In this document: in pieces, positions 54,041 to 62,349 of the stretch
Position numbering within the stretch: the stretch's first letter is position 1
Layout of the letters: each line of letters opens with the position of its first letter
Assembly: GCA_035934235.1 (NCBI GenBank)
Contig: DASYYB010000039.1
Location: 74,768-138,767, forward strand
Length of the DNA: 64,000 nucleotides
Reading direction: 5' to 3'
Origin: REEB95 sp035934235
GTDB lineage: Bacteria; Pseudomonadota; Alphaproteobacteria; ATCC43930; CGMCC-115725
The notes under the pieces: model-generated
What the model was told of the DNA's origin: nothing
The model's database searches: none
What the model saw: the letters and a program-made list of their open reading frames with translations, nothing else
Translations under genes and position numbers: made by a program

Positions 54041-55146
54041 GCGAGCTTCTGCAGCTCGTCGAGGACGCGGTCGCCCATTTCGGTCGTTGAAATCCGCCTC
54101 GCGCCAGCCTGCGCGATGTCGCCCGTGCGCGCGCCGCCGGCGAGCGCGTTGGCCACGGCCTGCTCGACCAGTTTCGCCTCGGCGTCCATGTCGAACGAAT
54201 AGCGCAGCATCATCGCCAGCGACAGGATCGAAGCAAGCGGGTTCGCCAGGTTCTTGCCGGTGATGTCGGGCGCGCTGCCGTGCACCGGCTCGTAAAGCGC
54301 CTTGCGCCGGCCGCTGCGGTCGGGCGCGCCGAGCGAGGCCGAGGGCAACATGCCCAGCGAGCCGGTCAGCATCGCCGCGCAATCGGACAGGAGGTCGCCG
54401 AACAAATTGTCGGTGACCATGACGTCGAATTGCTTCGGATTGCGCACCAGCTGCATCGCGCAATTGTCGGCGTACATGTGGCTGAGCTGAACGTCGGAAT
54501 ATTCAGCGGCGTGCAGCTTGGTGACTTCCTCGCGCCACAACACGCCGGCTTCCATGACGTTGGCCTTCTCGACCGAGCAGACGCGCTTGCCGCGCTTGCG
54601 GGCCAGCTCGAAGGCGACGCGCGCCACGCGCACGATTTCGTCGGTGGTGTAAACCTGCGTGTTGATGCCCTTGCGGCCGCCGTCCGGCAGAGTGGTGATG
54701 CCGCGCGGCTCGCCAAAGTAGACGCCACCCGTCAGCTCGCGGACGATGATCATGTCGAGACCCTCGACCACCTCGCGCTTGAGCGTCGAGGCATCGGCGA
54801 GGGCGGAGAAGACGAACGCCGGCCGGAGATTGGCGAACAGCTGCATGTCCTTGCGCAGCCTCAGCAGGCCGCGCTCGGGCTTCTGCGCGAAGGGAAGGTT
54901 ATCCCATTTCGGTCCGCCGACCGCACCCAGCAGGATCGCGTCGGCTTCGAGCGCCGCCTTCATCGCCGCTTCGGTCAGCGGCGTGCCGTGCTTGTCGATC
55001 GCGGCGCCGCCGACTAGGTCTTCCTTGACCTCGAAGCTGGCGACGCGCCGCTTGTCGAAATACTCGAGCACGCGCGCGGCCTGACGCGTCACCTCGGGGC
55101 CGATGCCGTCGCCCGGCAGCAGCAAGATCTTCCGGTTGGATGTCAT
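54037..55146 (-). CDS. leuB: 3-isopropylmalate dehydrogenase, 369 aa
   Basis: Third step of leucine synthesis (oxidative decarboxylation of 3-isopropylmalate). Start at ATG 55144-55146 with GAGG five bases upstream. KILLLPGDGIGPEV at the N-terminus, catalytic arginines in LLRLRKDMQLFANLRPA, TGGVYFGEPRGI, metal-binding Asp in VMVTDNLFGDLLSDCAAML, and NAD site GSAPDITGKNLANP. Follows leuD by 26 bases; last gene of the group. Confidence 0.97.
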   Translation of the reverse strand: MTSNRKILLLPGDGIGPEVTRQAARVLEYFDKRRVASFEVKEDLVGGAAIDKHGTPLTEAAMKAALEADAILLGAVGGPKWDNLPFAQKPERGLLRLRKDMQLFANLRPAFVFSALADASTLKREVVEGLDMIIVRELTGGVYFGEPRGITTLPDGGRKGINTQVYTTDEIVRVARVAFELARKRGKRVCSVEKANVMEAGVLWREEVTKLHAAEYSDVQLSHMYADNCAMQLVRNPKQFDVMVTDNLFGDLLSDCAAMLTGSLGMLPSASLGAPDRSGRRKALYEPVHGSAPDITGKNLANPLASILSLAMMLRYSFDMDAEAKLVEQAVANALAGGARTGDIAQAGARRISTTEMGDRVLDELQKLA

Positions 55147-55172
55147 GAGTCCTCTCGTGAAACGGGCGGCCG

Positions 55173-55778
55173 TCAGAGCCAGGGCTGTGCCTGCTTGCGC
55201 CGATCCTCGAATTTGGCGATTGCCGACTCTTTCTTGAGCGTCAGCCCGATATCGTCGAGCCCGTCGAGCAGGCAATGCTTGCGGAATGGGTCGATTTCGA
55301 AACGCACCACCTGGCCGTCGGGCCGGGTGACGGTCTGGCTCGCCAGATCGATGGTCAGCCGCGCGTTCGATCCCTTGCGCGCGTCATCCATCAGCTGCGC
55401 GACGGTCTCGGCCGGCAGCGCGATCGGCAAGATGCCGTTCTTGAGGCAATTGCTGTGGAAGATGTCGGCGAAACTCGGCGCGATGACGGCGCGGATGCCG
55501 AAATCCAACAGCGCCCACGGCGCATGCTCGCGCGACGAGCCGCAGCCGAAATTCTCGCCCGCCACCAGGATCTCGGCCTTGCGATAGGCCGGCTGGTTGA
55601 GCACGAACTCGGGTTTCTCCGAGCCGTCGGCGTTGTAGCGCAACTCGTCGAAGAGCGCCTTGCCCAGGCCGGTTCGTTCGATGGTCTTGAGGTACTGCTT
55701 GGGGATGATCTTGTCGGTGTCGACATTGATCATCGGCAGCGGCGCCGCAACGCCGGTCAGCGTGGTGAACTTCTGCAT
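55173..55778 (-). CDS. leuD: 3-isopropylmalate dehydratase small subunit, 201 aa
   Basis: Small subunit of the isomerase joining 2- and 3-isopropylmalate. ATG at 55776-55778. TGVAAPLPMINVDTDKIIPK, ILVAGENFGCGSSREHAPWA and FADIFHSNCLKNGILPI are diagnostic. Separated from leuC by pstS and a terminator, so it needs its own promoter or read-through; the gap 55779-55865 would have to hold it. Confidence 0.96.
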   Translation of the reverse strand: MQKFTTLTGVAAPLPMINVDTDKIIPKQYLKTIERTGLGKALFDELRYNADGSEKPEFVLNQPAYRKAEILVAGENFGCGSSREHAPWALLDFGIRAVIAPSFADIFHSNCLKNGILPIALPAETVAQLMDDARKGSNARLTIDLASQTVTRPDGQVVRFEIDPFRKHCLLDGLDDIGLTLKKESAIAKFEDRRKQAQPWL

Positions 55779-55865
55779 AGCCCGTCCGATCGGAAACGCG
55801 CGCCCGGGTTTAGCGGAGGCCAGCCGCCATGGCAAGGCCGCTATGGCCGCAGGCGGCGGGCGGGT

Positions 55866-55897
55866 AAAGAAAGAGGCCGGGACTGGGTCCCGGCCTC
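55866..55897 (-). terminator. Rho-independent terminator of pstS
   Basis: Minus strand GAGGCCGGGA, loop CCCAG, TCCCGGCCTC, then TTTCTTT: ten-bp perfect stem at 55873-55897 about 35 bases beyond the pstS stop. Confidence 0.92.
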
Positions 55898-55931
55898 GTC
55901 GTTTGCATATGCTGGAAAGGTGCGCTGCGGA

Positions 55932-56987
55932 CTACTTTTGCAGCGACGCGGTCCAGATCGGCTTGCCGTCGGCGCCCTTGAAGTCGCGCGTCCACGACGC
56001 CTCGATCTGCTGCACCACCGCGTTCGGCAGCGGCACGTAGTCGAGCGCGCGGGCCTGGTCCTGGCCGTTCTTCAGGCACCAGTCGAGGAACTTGAGCACC
56101 GGCTCGTTCTGGTCGGCCGGGTAGTCCTTGCGCATCAGCATGTAGGTCGCGGCGGTGATCGGCCAGCTCTTCTCGCCCGGCTGATCGGTCAGGATCAGGT
56201 AGAAATCCTGCACCTTGCTGAAGTCGGCATTCGCGGCGGCGGCCTGGAACGAGTCCATCGTCGGCGCGAGCACTTTGCCCGCCTTGTTCACCATCCGGGT
56301 GTAGGTCAGATGGTTTTCCATCACGTAGGCGTACTCGACGTAGCCGATCGAGCCCTTGACCTGCTGGACGTTGGAAGCGACGCCGGCATTGCCCTTGCCG
56401 CCCACGCCGACCGGCCATTCAACCGACACGTCGGCGCCGACCTTCTGCTGCCATTCCGGGCTGACCTTGCCGAGATAGTTGGTGAAGTTGAACGTCGTGC
56501 CCGATCCGTCGGAACGATGCACCACCGAGATGCCCATGTGCGGCAGCTTGACGTGCGGATTGAGTTTCTTGATCGCGGCGGCGTCCCAATAGGTGACCTT
56601 GCCGAGGTAGATGTCGGCGAGCGTCGGACCGTCGAGCACGAGTTCACCCGGCTTCACGCCCGGCAGGTTGATGACCGGCGTGATCGAAATGATCACCGCC
56701 GGGAACTGCGCGACGCCCATCTTGGCGAGTTCGTCCGGCTGCAACGGTTTGTCGCTGTTGGCGAAGTCGACGGTCTTGGCGGTGATCTGCTTGATGCCGC
56801 CACCGGACCCGATCGCCTGATAGTTCACGGCGACGCTGGTCTTGCTGTGATAGGCGTCGGCCCATTTGGCCAGCACCGGATAGATCGCGGTGCCGCCCGC
56901 GCCGTTCAAATCTTTCGCCTGCGCCGATGTGGCGATCAGGGCTCCTGCCAGCAAGCCGGCCAGCCCCCAAAGAATTCGATTTTTCAT
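55932..56987 (-). CDS. pstS: Phosphate ABC transporter substrate-binding protein PstS, 351 aa
   Basis: Periplasmic phosphate-binding protein. ATG at 56985-56987 with GAGGGG eight bases upstream; signal peptide 1-24 (MKNRILWGLAGLLAGALIAT then SAQA). GAGGTAIYPVLAKWADAY, NYQAIGSGGGIKQI, VDFANSDKPLQPDEL and VVHRSDGSGTTFNFTNYL are the phosphate-site loops. Length is normal. No pstC/A/B or phoU here, so it is a lone copy with its own Pho box and terminator, inserted between leuC and leuD. Confidence 0.96.
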   Translation of the reverse strand: MKNRILWGLAGLLAGALIATSAQAKDLNGAGGTAIYPVLAKWADAYHSKTSVAVNYQAIGSGGGIKQITAKTVDFANSDKPLQPDELAKMGVAQFPAVIISITPVINLPGVKPGELVLDGPTLADIYLGKVTYWDAAAIKKLNPHVKLPHMGISVVHRSDGSGTTFNFTNYLGKVSPEWQQKVGADVSVEWPVGVGGKGNAGVASNVQQVKGSIGYVEYAYVMENHLTYTRMVNKAGKVLAPTMDSFQAAAANADFSKVQDFYLILTDQPGEKSWPITAATYMLMRKDYPADQNEPVLKFLDWCLKNGQDQARALDYVPLPNAVVQQIEASWTRDFKGADGKPIWTASLQK

Positions 56988-57080
56988 GACGAAGCCCCTC
57001 GGTTGTGAGTGATCGGTGGTGCGCGACCAAGTCGCCACGCACGCGACGCCAGGACTCTAGGAGCGACGGAAGACGGATAT

Positions 57081-57109
57081 GTTACAGGTACGTGACGACT
57101 TCGTGACAG
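57081..57109 (-). promoter_or_regulatory. Pho box (three 7-mers at 11-bp period) of pstS
   Basis: Minus strand CTGTCAC-GAAG-TCGTCAC-GTAC-CTGTAAC: three copies of the PhoB heptamer with 4-base spacers, i.e. two overlapping Pho boxes, about 95 bases upstream of the pstS start. The distance and the exact 7-4-7-4-7 pattern support PhoB control and a pstS-specific promoter between leuC and pstS. Confidence 0.85.
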
Positions 57110-57121
57110 CCGCGCCGACGC

Positions 57122-58540
57122 TCAGCCGCGAACGGGCCCGAGAGCGCGGACATCCGCCAGTTTGCCGGTCACTGCGGCGGCGGCGGCCATCGCCGGACTC
57201 ATCAGGTGCGTCCGTCCGCCGCGGCCTTGGCGGCCCTCGAAATTGCGATTTGACGTCGAAGCGCAGCGCTCGCCCGGCGCGAGTCGGTCGGCGTTCATCG
57301 CCAAACACATCGAGCATCCGGCTTCGCGCCATTCGAACCCGGCTTCGATGAAGATGCGATCGAGACCTTCTTCTTCGGCCTGATGCTTCACCAGACCCGA
57401 CCCCGGCACCACCAGCGCGTTGACGCCGGCGGCAACCTTGCGGCCCTTGGCGATGGCGGCGGCGGCGCGCAAGTCCTCGATGCGCGCGTTGGTGCACGAG
57501 CCGATGAAGACCGTCTGCACCGGCACGTCGGCAAGACGTGTGCCCGGCGTCAGACCCATATATTGCAGCGCGCGCTCCATCGCCGCGCGCTTGTTGGCGT
57601 CAGCGACCGTCGCTGGATTCGGTACTGAGCCGGTGATCGGCAGGACGTCTTCGGGGCTGGTGCCCCAGGTGACTTGCGGCACGACCTCGCGCGCGTCGAG
57701 CCGCACGACGGTGTCGTAACGTGCGCCGCGATCCGACGGCAGCGTCTTCCAGAACGCGACCGCCTGTTCCCAGGCGCCGCCCTTGGGCGCGTGTGGCCGG
57801 CCTTTGAGATACTCAAAGGTGGTCTCGTCGGGCGCGATCAAGCCAGCGCGGGCGCCGGCTTCGATCGACATGTTGCACACCGTCATGCGGCCTTCCATCG
57901 ACAGCGCGCGGATGGCGCTACCGGCATATTCGATGACGTGGCCGGTGCCGCCGGCCGTGCCGATCTTGCCGATGATCGCGAGGATCAGGTCTTTGGCCGT
58001 GATGCCCAAGGGCAGGTCGCCGTCGACCTCGACCAGCATGTTCTTGGCGCGGCGTTGGATCAGCGTCTGCGTCGCCAGCACGTGTTCGACCTCGGAGGTG
58101 CCGATGCCGAAGGCGAGCGCGCCGAACGCGCCGTGCGTCGCGGTGTGGCTGTCGCCGCAAACGATGGTCATGCCCGGCTGGGTCATGCCCTGCTCGGGGC
58201 CGATGATGTGGACGATGCCCTGGCGCACGTCGGTGAGGCCGAAATACGGAATGCCGAATTCCTTGACGTTGCGTTCCAGCGTTTCGACCTGTTTGCGCGA
58301 TTCCGGCTCCTCGATGCCGCGCGAACGGTCGGTTGTCGGCACGTTGTGGTCGGCGACCGCGATTGTTGCGTCGGGCCGGCGCACGCCGCGGCCCGCCGCG
58401 CGCAGGCCTTCGAACGCCTGCGGGCTGGTGACCTCGTGGACGAGGTGGCGGTCGATATAGAGGAGGCACGTCCCGTCGGGCTGGGTGTCGACGAGGTGGC
58501 TTTCCCAGATCTTGTCGAAAAGCGTGCGCGGCGCAGCCAT
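57122..58540 (-). CDS. leuC: 3-isopropylmalate dehydratase large subunit, 472 aa
   Basis: 4Fe-4S dehydratase subunit. Start at ATG 58538-58540; the extension above it is an artefact. Cluster ligands Cys349 (GSCTN), Cys409 and Cys412 (AGCSMCLAM); TIVCGDSHTATHGAFGALAF, GKIGTAGGTGHVIEYAG and NRNFEGRQGRGGRTHLMSPA are family motifs. Starts 13 bases after rplS; expression likely partly from the ribosomal operon. Confidence 0.97.
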   Translation of the reverse strand: MAAPRTLFDKIWESHLVDTQPDGTCLLYIDRHLVHEVTSPQAFEGLRAAGRGVRRPDATIAVADHNVPTTDRSRGIEEPESRKQVETLERNVKEFGIPYFGLTDVRQGIVHIIGPEQGMTQPGMTIVCGDSHTATHGAFGALAFGIGTSEVEHVLATQTLIQRRAKNMLVEVDGDLPLGITAKDLILAIIGKIGTAGGTGHVIEYAGSAIRALSMEGRMTVCNMSIEAGARAGLIAPDETTFEYLKGRPHAPKGGAWEQAVAFWKTLPSDRGARYDTVVRLDAREVVPQVTWGTSPEDVLPITGSVPNPATVADANKRAAMERALQYMGLTPGTRLADVPVQTVFIGSCTNARIEDLRAAAAIAKGRKVAAGVNALVVPGSGLVKHQAEEEGLDRIFIEAGFEWREAGCSMCLAMNADRLAPGERCASTSNRNFEGRQGRGGRTHLMSPAMAAAAAVTGKLADVRALGPVRG

Positions 58541-58553
58541 GACGTTCCGAATC

Positions 58554-59063
58554 CTACTTCTTTTTGGGGGCCTCGGCACGGTCGGCCTTGGCGCGCTTGG
58601 CCGGCTTCTCGCTCTTCGGCGCCGTGGCTTCCGGTGCCGCGGTGGCGGCCGCTTCGACGGCAGCCGTCGCCGGCGCACCTTCGGCGGCAGCGTTTTCGAC
58701 CGTCGTGCGTTCCGCCTCGTTGATGCGTGCCGCCTTGCCGGCGAGGCCGCGCAGGTAATAGAGCTTGGCCCGGCGCACGGCGCCGCGGCGCACCACTTCG
58801 ATTTCGGCGATACGCGGCGAATAGAGCGGGAAGATGCGCTCGACGCCCTCGCCGTAGGAAATCTTGCGCAGCGTGAAGTTCGAATTCACGCCGGCGTTCT
58901 TGCGTGCGATGCACACGCCCTCGAACGCCTGAATGCGCTCGCGCTCGCCCTCGATCACCTTGATGCTGACCTTGAGCGTGTCGCCCGGGCGGAAGTCGGG
59001 AACCGCGCGCGCCTTGGCCAGCGCCTTCACCGCTTCGTTATCGAGCAATTGCATGACATCCAT
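58554..59063 (-). CDS. rplS: Ribosomal protein L19, 169 aa, with Ala/Lys-rich C-terminal extension
   Basis: Large-subunit protein at the interface with 16S. Core 1-120 is typical: FRPGDTLKVSIKVIEGERER, IQAFEGVCIARKNAGVNSNF, ERIFPLYSPRIAEIEVVRRG and AKLYYLRGLAGKAARI. The last 50 residues are Ala/Glu/Lys-rich (ends EAPKKK), longer than the usual 115-125 aa protein. GGAG six bases before the ATG. Confidence 0.97.
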   Translation of the reverse strand: MDVMQLLDNEAVKALAKARAVPDFRPGDTLKVSIKVIEGERERIQAFEGVCIARKNAGVNSNFTLRKISYGEGVERIFPLYSPRIAEIEVVRRGAVRRAKLYYLRGLAGKAARINEAERTTVENAAAEGAPATAAVEAAATAAPEATAPKSEKPAKRAKADRAEAPKKK

Positions 59064-59078
59064 GATCTTCTCCGCCTT

Positions 59079-59789
59079 CTAGTGCCTGTCCCGCTTGCGG
59101 GCGAGATAGCGTTGCCACAAATCCGGACGACGCGTTTGCGTCGCCGCTTCCGCCTGGGCTTGGCGCCACTGGCGGACCTTGTCGTGATGGCCGGAGACCA
59201 GGATCTCCGGCACCGCCCGGCCGCGCCATTCCTGCGGCCGGGTGTAATGGGGGTACTCGAGCAGATTCCCCGCGAAACTCTCCTCGGTCACCGCGGAAGC
59301 GTCGCCGATGACGCCCGGCAGCAGCCGTACGCATGCGTCGATCAGCGTGATCGCTGCCGGTTCGCCGCCCGAGAGCACGAAATCGCCGAGGCTCAGCTCT
59401 TCGATCGCATGCGCCTCGATCACCCGCTCGTCGACGCCCTCGAAGCGGCCGCACAGCAGGCGGACACCCGGGCCTTCGCTCAGCCGCACCACGCGCTCCT
59501 GATCGAGCCGATGGCCGCGCGGCGAAAGGTAGAGCAATGGGCCGGGACAGCCGGCGACGCCGGCGATCGCCGCGTCGACCACGTCCGGCCGGAGCACCAT
59601 GCCCGGGCCGCCGCCGAACGGCGCGTCGTCGACCGACCGATGTTTATCGCGCGCGAAGCCGCGGATGTCCACGGTTTCGAGCCGCCAAAAGCCGCGTTCG
59701 AGCGCCTTACCGGCGAGCGAATGGCCCAGCGGCCCGGGGAACATCTCGGGGAAGAGCGTTAGCACGGTGGCAGTCCACGGCGCGGTCAT
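59079..59789 (-). CDS. trmD: tRNA (guanine-37-N1) methyltransferase TrmD, 236 aa
   Basis: Modifies G37 of tRNAs. Trefoil-knot SPOUT motifs: LYLSPRGHRLDQERV, LLCGRFEGVDERVIE, ELSLGDFVLSGGEPAAITLI and HYTRPQEWRGRAVPEILVSG. Overlaps rimM by four bases (ATGA), the common alphaproteobacterial arrangement. Confidence 0.97.
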   Translation of the reverse strand: MTAPWTATVLTLFPEMFPGPLGHSLAGKALERGFWRLETVDIRGFARDKHRSVDDAPFGGGPGMVLRPDVVDAAIAGVAGCPGPLLYLSPRGHRLDQERVVRLSEGPGVRLLCGRFEGVDERVIEAHAIEELSLGDFVLSGGEPAAITLIDACVRLLPGVIGDASAVTEESFAGNLLEYPHYTRPQEWRGRAVPEILVSGHHDKVRQWRQAQAEAATQTRRPDLWQRYLARKRDRH

Positions 59790-60334
59790 TTCGATCGGCC
59801 CTTCCGACGTGGTTCGGCGGTTTCGAGCAATCCAGGCGGCGGCGCGACGACGACGCGGCCGCCGGCGATGTCGACCGATGGCACCACGTGGGTGGTGAAC
59901 GGCACCAGCACGCTGTCGCCGGCCGTGCGTTCGATCTCCAGGCTCGGGCCGCCGCCGAAATCGTGCACGGCAATGATGCGGCCGATCGGCGCGCCATCCT
60001 GCTGTTCCACCGCCAAACCAATCAGATCGGCGTGATAGAACTCGCCGGCTGCGGTCGGCGGCAGGCGGTCGCGCGCGACATAGAGCTTCTCGCCCTTGAG
60101 CCGTTCGGCGGCGTTGCGGTCGTCGACGCCGTTGACGCGCGCGATCAGCGCGCCACGCGACGATCCCACCAGCGCGAGTTCGAAACGGCGCGCGCCTTGC
60201 GCGTCCTGCAACGGGCCATAGGCGGCGATGTCCTGTGTGCGCGCGGTGAAGCTTTTCAGCCGCACCAAGCCCTTGATGCCGTGCGCACCGGCGATCGCGC
60301 CGAGACAGACCAGCGATGTGGCGGATGGCGCCAC
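59786..60334 (-). CDS. rimM: Ribosome maturation factor RimM, 182 aa
   Basis: 16S rRNA processing factor. LVCLGAIAGAHGIKGLVRLK at the start; PRC-barrel part with LPPTAAGEFYHADLIGLAVE and VHDFGGGPSLEIERT. Ten bases from rpsP and overlapping trmD. Confidence 0.95.
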   Translation of the reverse strand: MAPSATSLVCLGAIAGAHGIKGLVRLKSFTARTQDIAAYGPLQDAQGARRFELALVGSSRGALIARVNGVDDRNAAERLKGEKLYVARDRLPPTAAGEFYHADLIGLAVEQQDGAPIGRIIAVHDFGGGPSLEIERTAGDSVLVPFTTHVVPSVDIAGGRVVVAPPPGLLETAEPRRKGRSK

Positions 60335-60344
60335 GCGTTTCTCC

Positions 60345-60776
60345 TCAGGCGCCGGCCGCCGGAGCGGCTTCCGGTTTCGCCTCGGCCTTCGCCTCCACCT
60401 TGGCTTCGGCCGGTTGACCCGCCGGTGCGGCGCCGGCTGGCGCAGTCTCGCCCTTGGCGGCTTCCAGCTTCTTGCGCTCGGCGCGCGGCATCGACCGCTG
60501 CGGCGTCTCGCGGATCTCGGGCCGTTTCATCATGCCGGCGTCGGCAAGGAACAACGTCACGCGCTCGGACGGCAGCGCGCCCATCTTGATCCAATGCTGG
60601 ATGCGCTCGCTGTTCAGCACAACGCGGTCCTTGCGTCCCTTGTCGAGCATCGGGTTGTAGGTGCCGAGCTTCTCGATGAAGCGGCCGTCGCGCGGACTGC
60701 GCGAATCCGCAACGACGATCGAATAGAAGGGGCGCTTCTTGGCGCCGCCGCGAGCGAGACGAATCTTGAGTGCCAT
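60345..60776 (-). CDS. rpsP: Ribosomal protein S16, 143 aa, extended C-terminus
   Basis: Small-subunit assembly protein. Core MALKIRLARGGAKKRPFYSI, VVADSRSPRDGRFIEKLGTY and HWIKMGALPSERVTLFLADA. After about residue 90 the chain is Ala/Lys/Glu/Pro-rich (PAEAKVEAKAEAKPE), a long tail compared with the 80-90 aa norm; similar tails occur in related alphaproteobacteria. Directly downstream of ffh. Confidence 0.97.
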   Translation of the reverse strand: MALKIRLARGGAKKRPFYSIVVADSRSPRDGRFIEKLGTYNPMLDKGRKDRVVLNSERIQHWIKMGALPSERVTLFLADAGMMKRPEIRETPQRSMPRAERKKLEAAKGETAPAGAAPAGQPAEAKVEAKAEAKPEAAPAAGA

Positions 60777-60803
60777 GGAGTTCCTTTCGTTGACCTTTCG
60801 GTT

Positions 60804-62165
60804 TCAGTGTCGCGTGGAATTGCCCGGCATGAGCGCTCCGATGCCGTGCCGGGCAAGGCCCTTCTGGCCGAGCTTGCCCATGCGCTTCATCATCAGCGCC
60901 ATGTCCTGGTATTGCTTGATGAGACGATTGATCTCCGGAACCGTCGTGCCCGAGCCGGCGGCGATACGCTGACGGCGCGAGGCGTTCAACAGCTTCGGGT
61001 TCTTGCGCTCGGCCTTGGTCATCGACGACAGGATCGCTTCCTGCCGCTTGAGCATGCTCTCGTCGACGTTCGCCTGGTCGAGCTGCTTCTTCACTTTGGC
61101 GACACCCGGCAGGTGGCCCAGGATGCCGCCCATGCCGCCCATCTTGCGCAGCTGCTTGAGCTGTGACGCCAGATCGTCGAGATCGAAGCCGCCTTTCTCG
61201 AGCTTGCGCGCGAGCTTTTCGGCTTCGTCGCGGTCGGCGGTCTCGGTCGCTTTCTCGACCAGGCTGACGATGTCGCCCATGCCGAGAATGCGTGAAGCGA
61301 CGCGCTCGGCGTGGAACGCTTCGAGCGCATCGAGCTTTTCGCCGGTGCCGAGGAACTTGATCGGCTTGCCGGTGACGGCGCGCATCGACAGCGCGGCGCC
61401 GCCGCGGGCGTCGCCGTCGATGCGGGTCAAGACGATGCCGGTGAGAGCGATCCGCTCGGCAAACGCTTTGCCCAGATTGACCGCGTCCTGGCCGGTGAGT
61501 GAATCGACGACGAGCAGCGTTTCGGCCGGTTGCGCAATTTCATGCACCGCCGCGACTTCCTGCATCAGCGGCTCGTCAACGTGGAGCCGGCCGGCGGTGT
61601 CGAGGATGACCGCGTCATAGCCCTCGCGCTTGCCGGTATCCATCGCACGCTTGGCGATCGCCGCCGGCCGCTCGCCGGCGACGATGGGCAGCGACGCGCC
61701 GCCGATTTGCTTGGCAAGCGTCGCCAACTGCTCTTGCGCCGCCGGCCGCGCCACGTCGAGCGAGGCGAGCAGAACTTTCTTCTTTTCGCGCACCTGCAAC
61801 AGACGCGCGATCTTGGCGGCGGTCGTCGTCTTGCCCGAGCCTTGCAGGCCGACCATCAGAATCGCTGCCGGCGGCACGACGTTGAAATTGAGCGTGTCGT
61901 CGCCACCGAGTGTCGCCACCAGGTGGTCGTGCACCAGCTTCACCACCATCTGGCCCGGCGTCACCGAGCGCAGCACCTCCTGGCCGACGGCTTTCTCGCG
62001 CACCGCGTTGACGAAATCCTTCACCACCGGCAGCGCGACGTCGGCTTCGATCAGCGTGATGCGGATTTCGCGCAGCGCCGCGGCGACGTCGTCCTCCGAC
62101 AGCGCGCCCTTGCGCTTCAGCCGGTCGAAGATGTCGGCCAGACGGCCGCTCAGGCTTTCGAACAA
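60804..62165 (-). CDS. ffh: Signal recognition particle protein Ffh, 453 aa, TTG start
   Basis: SRP54 GTPase targeting inner-membrane proteins. I choose TTG at 62163-62165: it begins LFESLSGRLADIFDRLKRKG, the true N-domain start, and GGAGG sits five bases upstream; no ATG is available there. G-domain LMVGLQGSGKTTTAAKIARL, AILDTAGRL-like VILDTAGRLHVDEPLMQEVA, LTRIDGDARGGAALSMRAVT; methionine-rich M domain RKMGGMGGILGHLPGV and ALMMKRMGKLGQKGLA. Ends in a short tail. Confidence 0.96.
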   Translation of the reverse strand: MFESLSGRLADIFDRLKRKGALSEDDVAAALREIRITLIEADVALPVVKDFVNAVREKAVGQEVLRSVTPGQMVVKLVHDHLVATLGGDDTLNFNVVPPAAILMVGLQGSGKTTTAAKIARLLQVREKKKVLLASLDVARPAAQEQLATLAKQIGGASLPIVAGERPAAIAKRAMDTGKREGYDAVILDTAGRLHVDEPLMQEVAAVHEIAQPAETLLVVDSLTGQDAVNLGKAFAERIALTGIVLTRIDGDARGGAALSMRAVTGKPIKFLGTGEKLDALEAFHAERVASRILGMGDIVSLVEKATETADRDEAEKLARKLEKGGFDLDDLASQLKQLRKMGGMGGILGHLPGVAKVKKQLDQANVDESMLKRQEAILSSMTKAERKNPKLLNASRRQRIAAGSGTTVPEINRLIKQYQDMALMMKRMGKLGQKGLARHGIGALMPGNSTRH

Positions 62166-62187
62166 TCGGGCCTCCAAACACGTTTGC

Positions 62188-62277
62188 GGCCAGTGCGCGC
62201 AACGCGCGGACTGGCCTCCCCCCGTGAGGGGCAACAGGGCTAGGGCTCCCTGAAAGCGGGCTGGAAACTAGGCCCGC
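62188..62277 (-). other. Structured ffh leader: hairpins upstream of the TTG start
   Basis: GGCCAGT at 62188-62194 pairs with ACTGGCC at 62210-62216, with CGCGC/GCGCG continuing after one G-G mismatch: a 12-bp interrupted stem with a 3-base loop, 16 bases above the GGAGG site. A second stem GCGGGC (62256-62261) / GCCCGC (62272-62277) lies further up, with a CCCC/GGGG pair between. No T-run, so not a terminator. Possibly a structured mRNA leader or dispersed repeat. Confidence 0.4.
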
Positions 62278-62349
62278 AGGCCGATTCTGTCAACCGCATA
62301 GCCCCGCCCTTGCTTTATTTGCCGCGGGGATTCGCCTATATCCCTGGCC

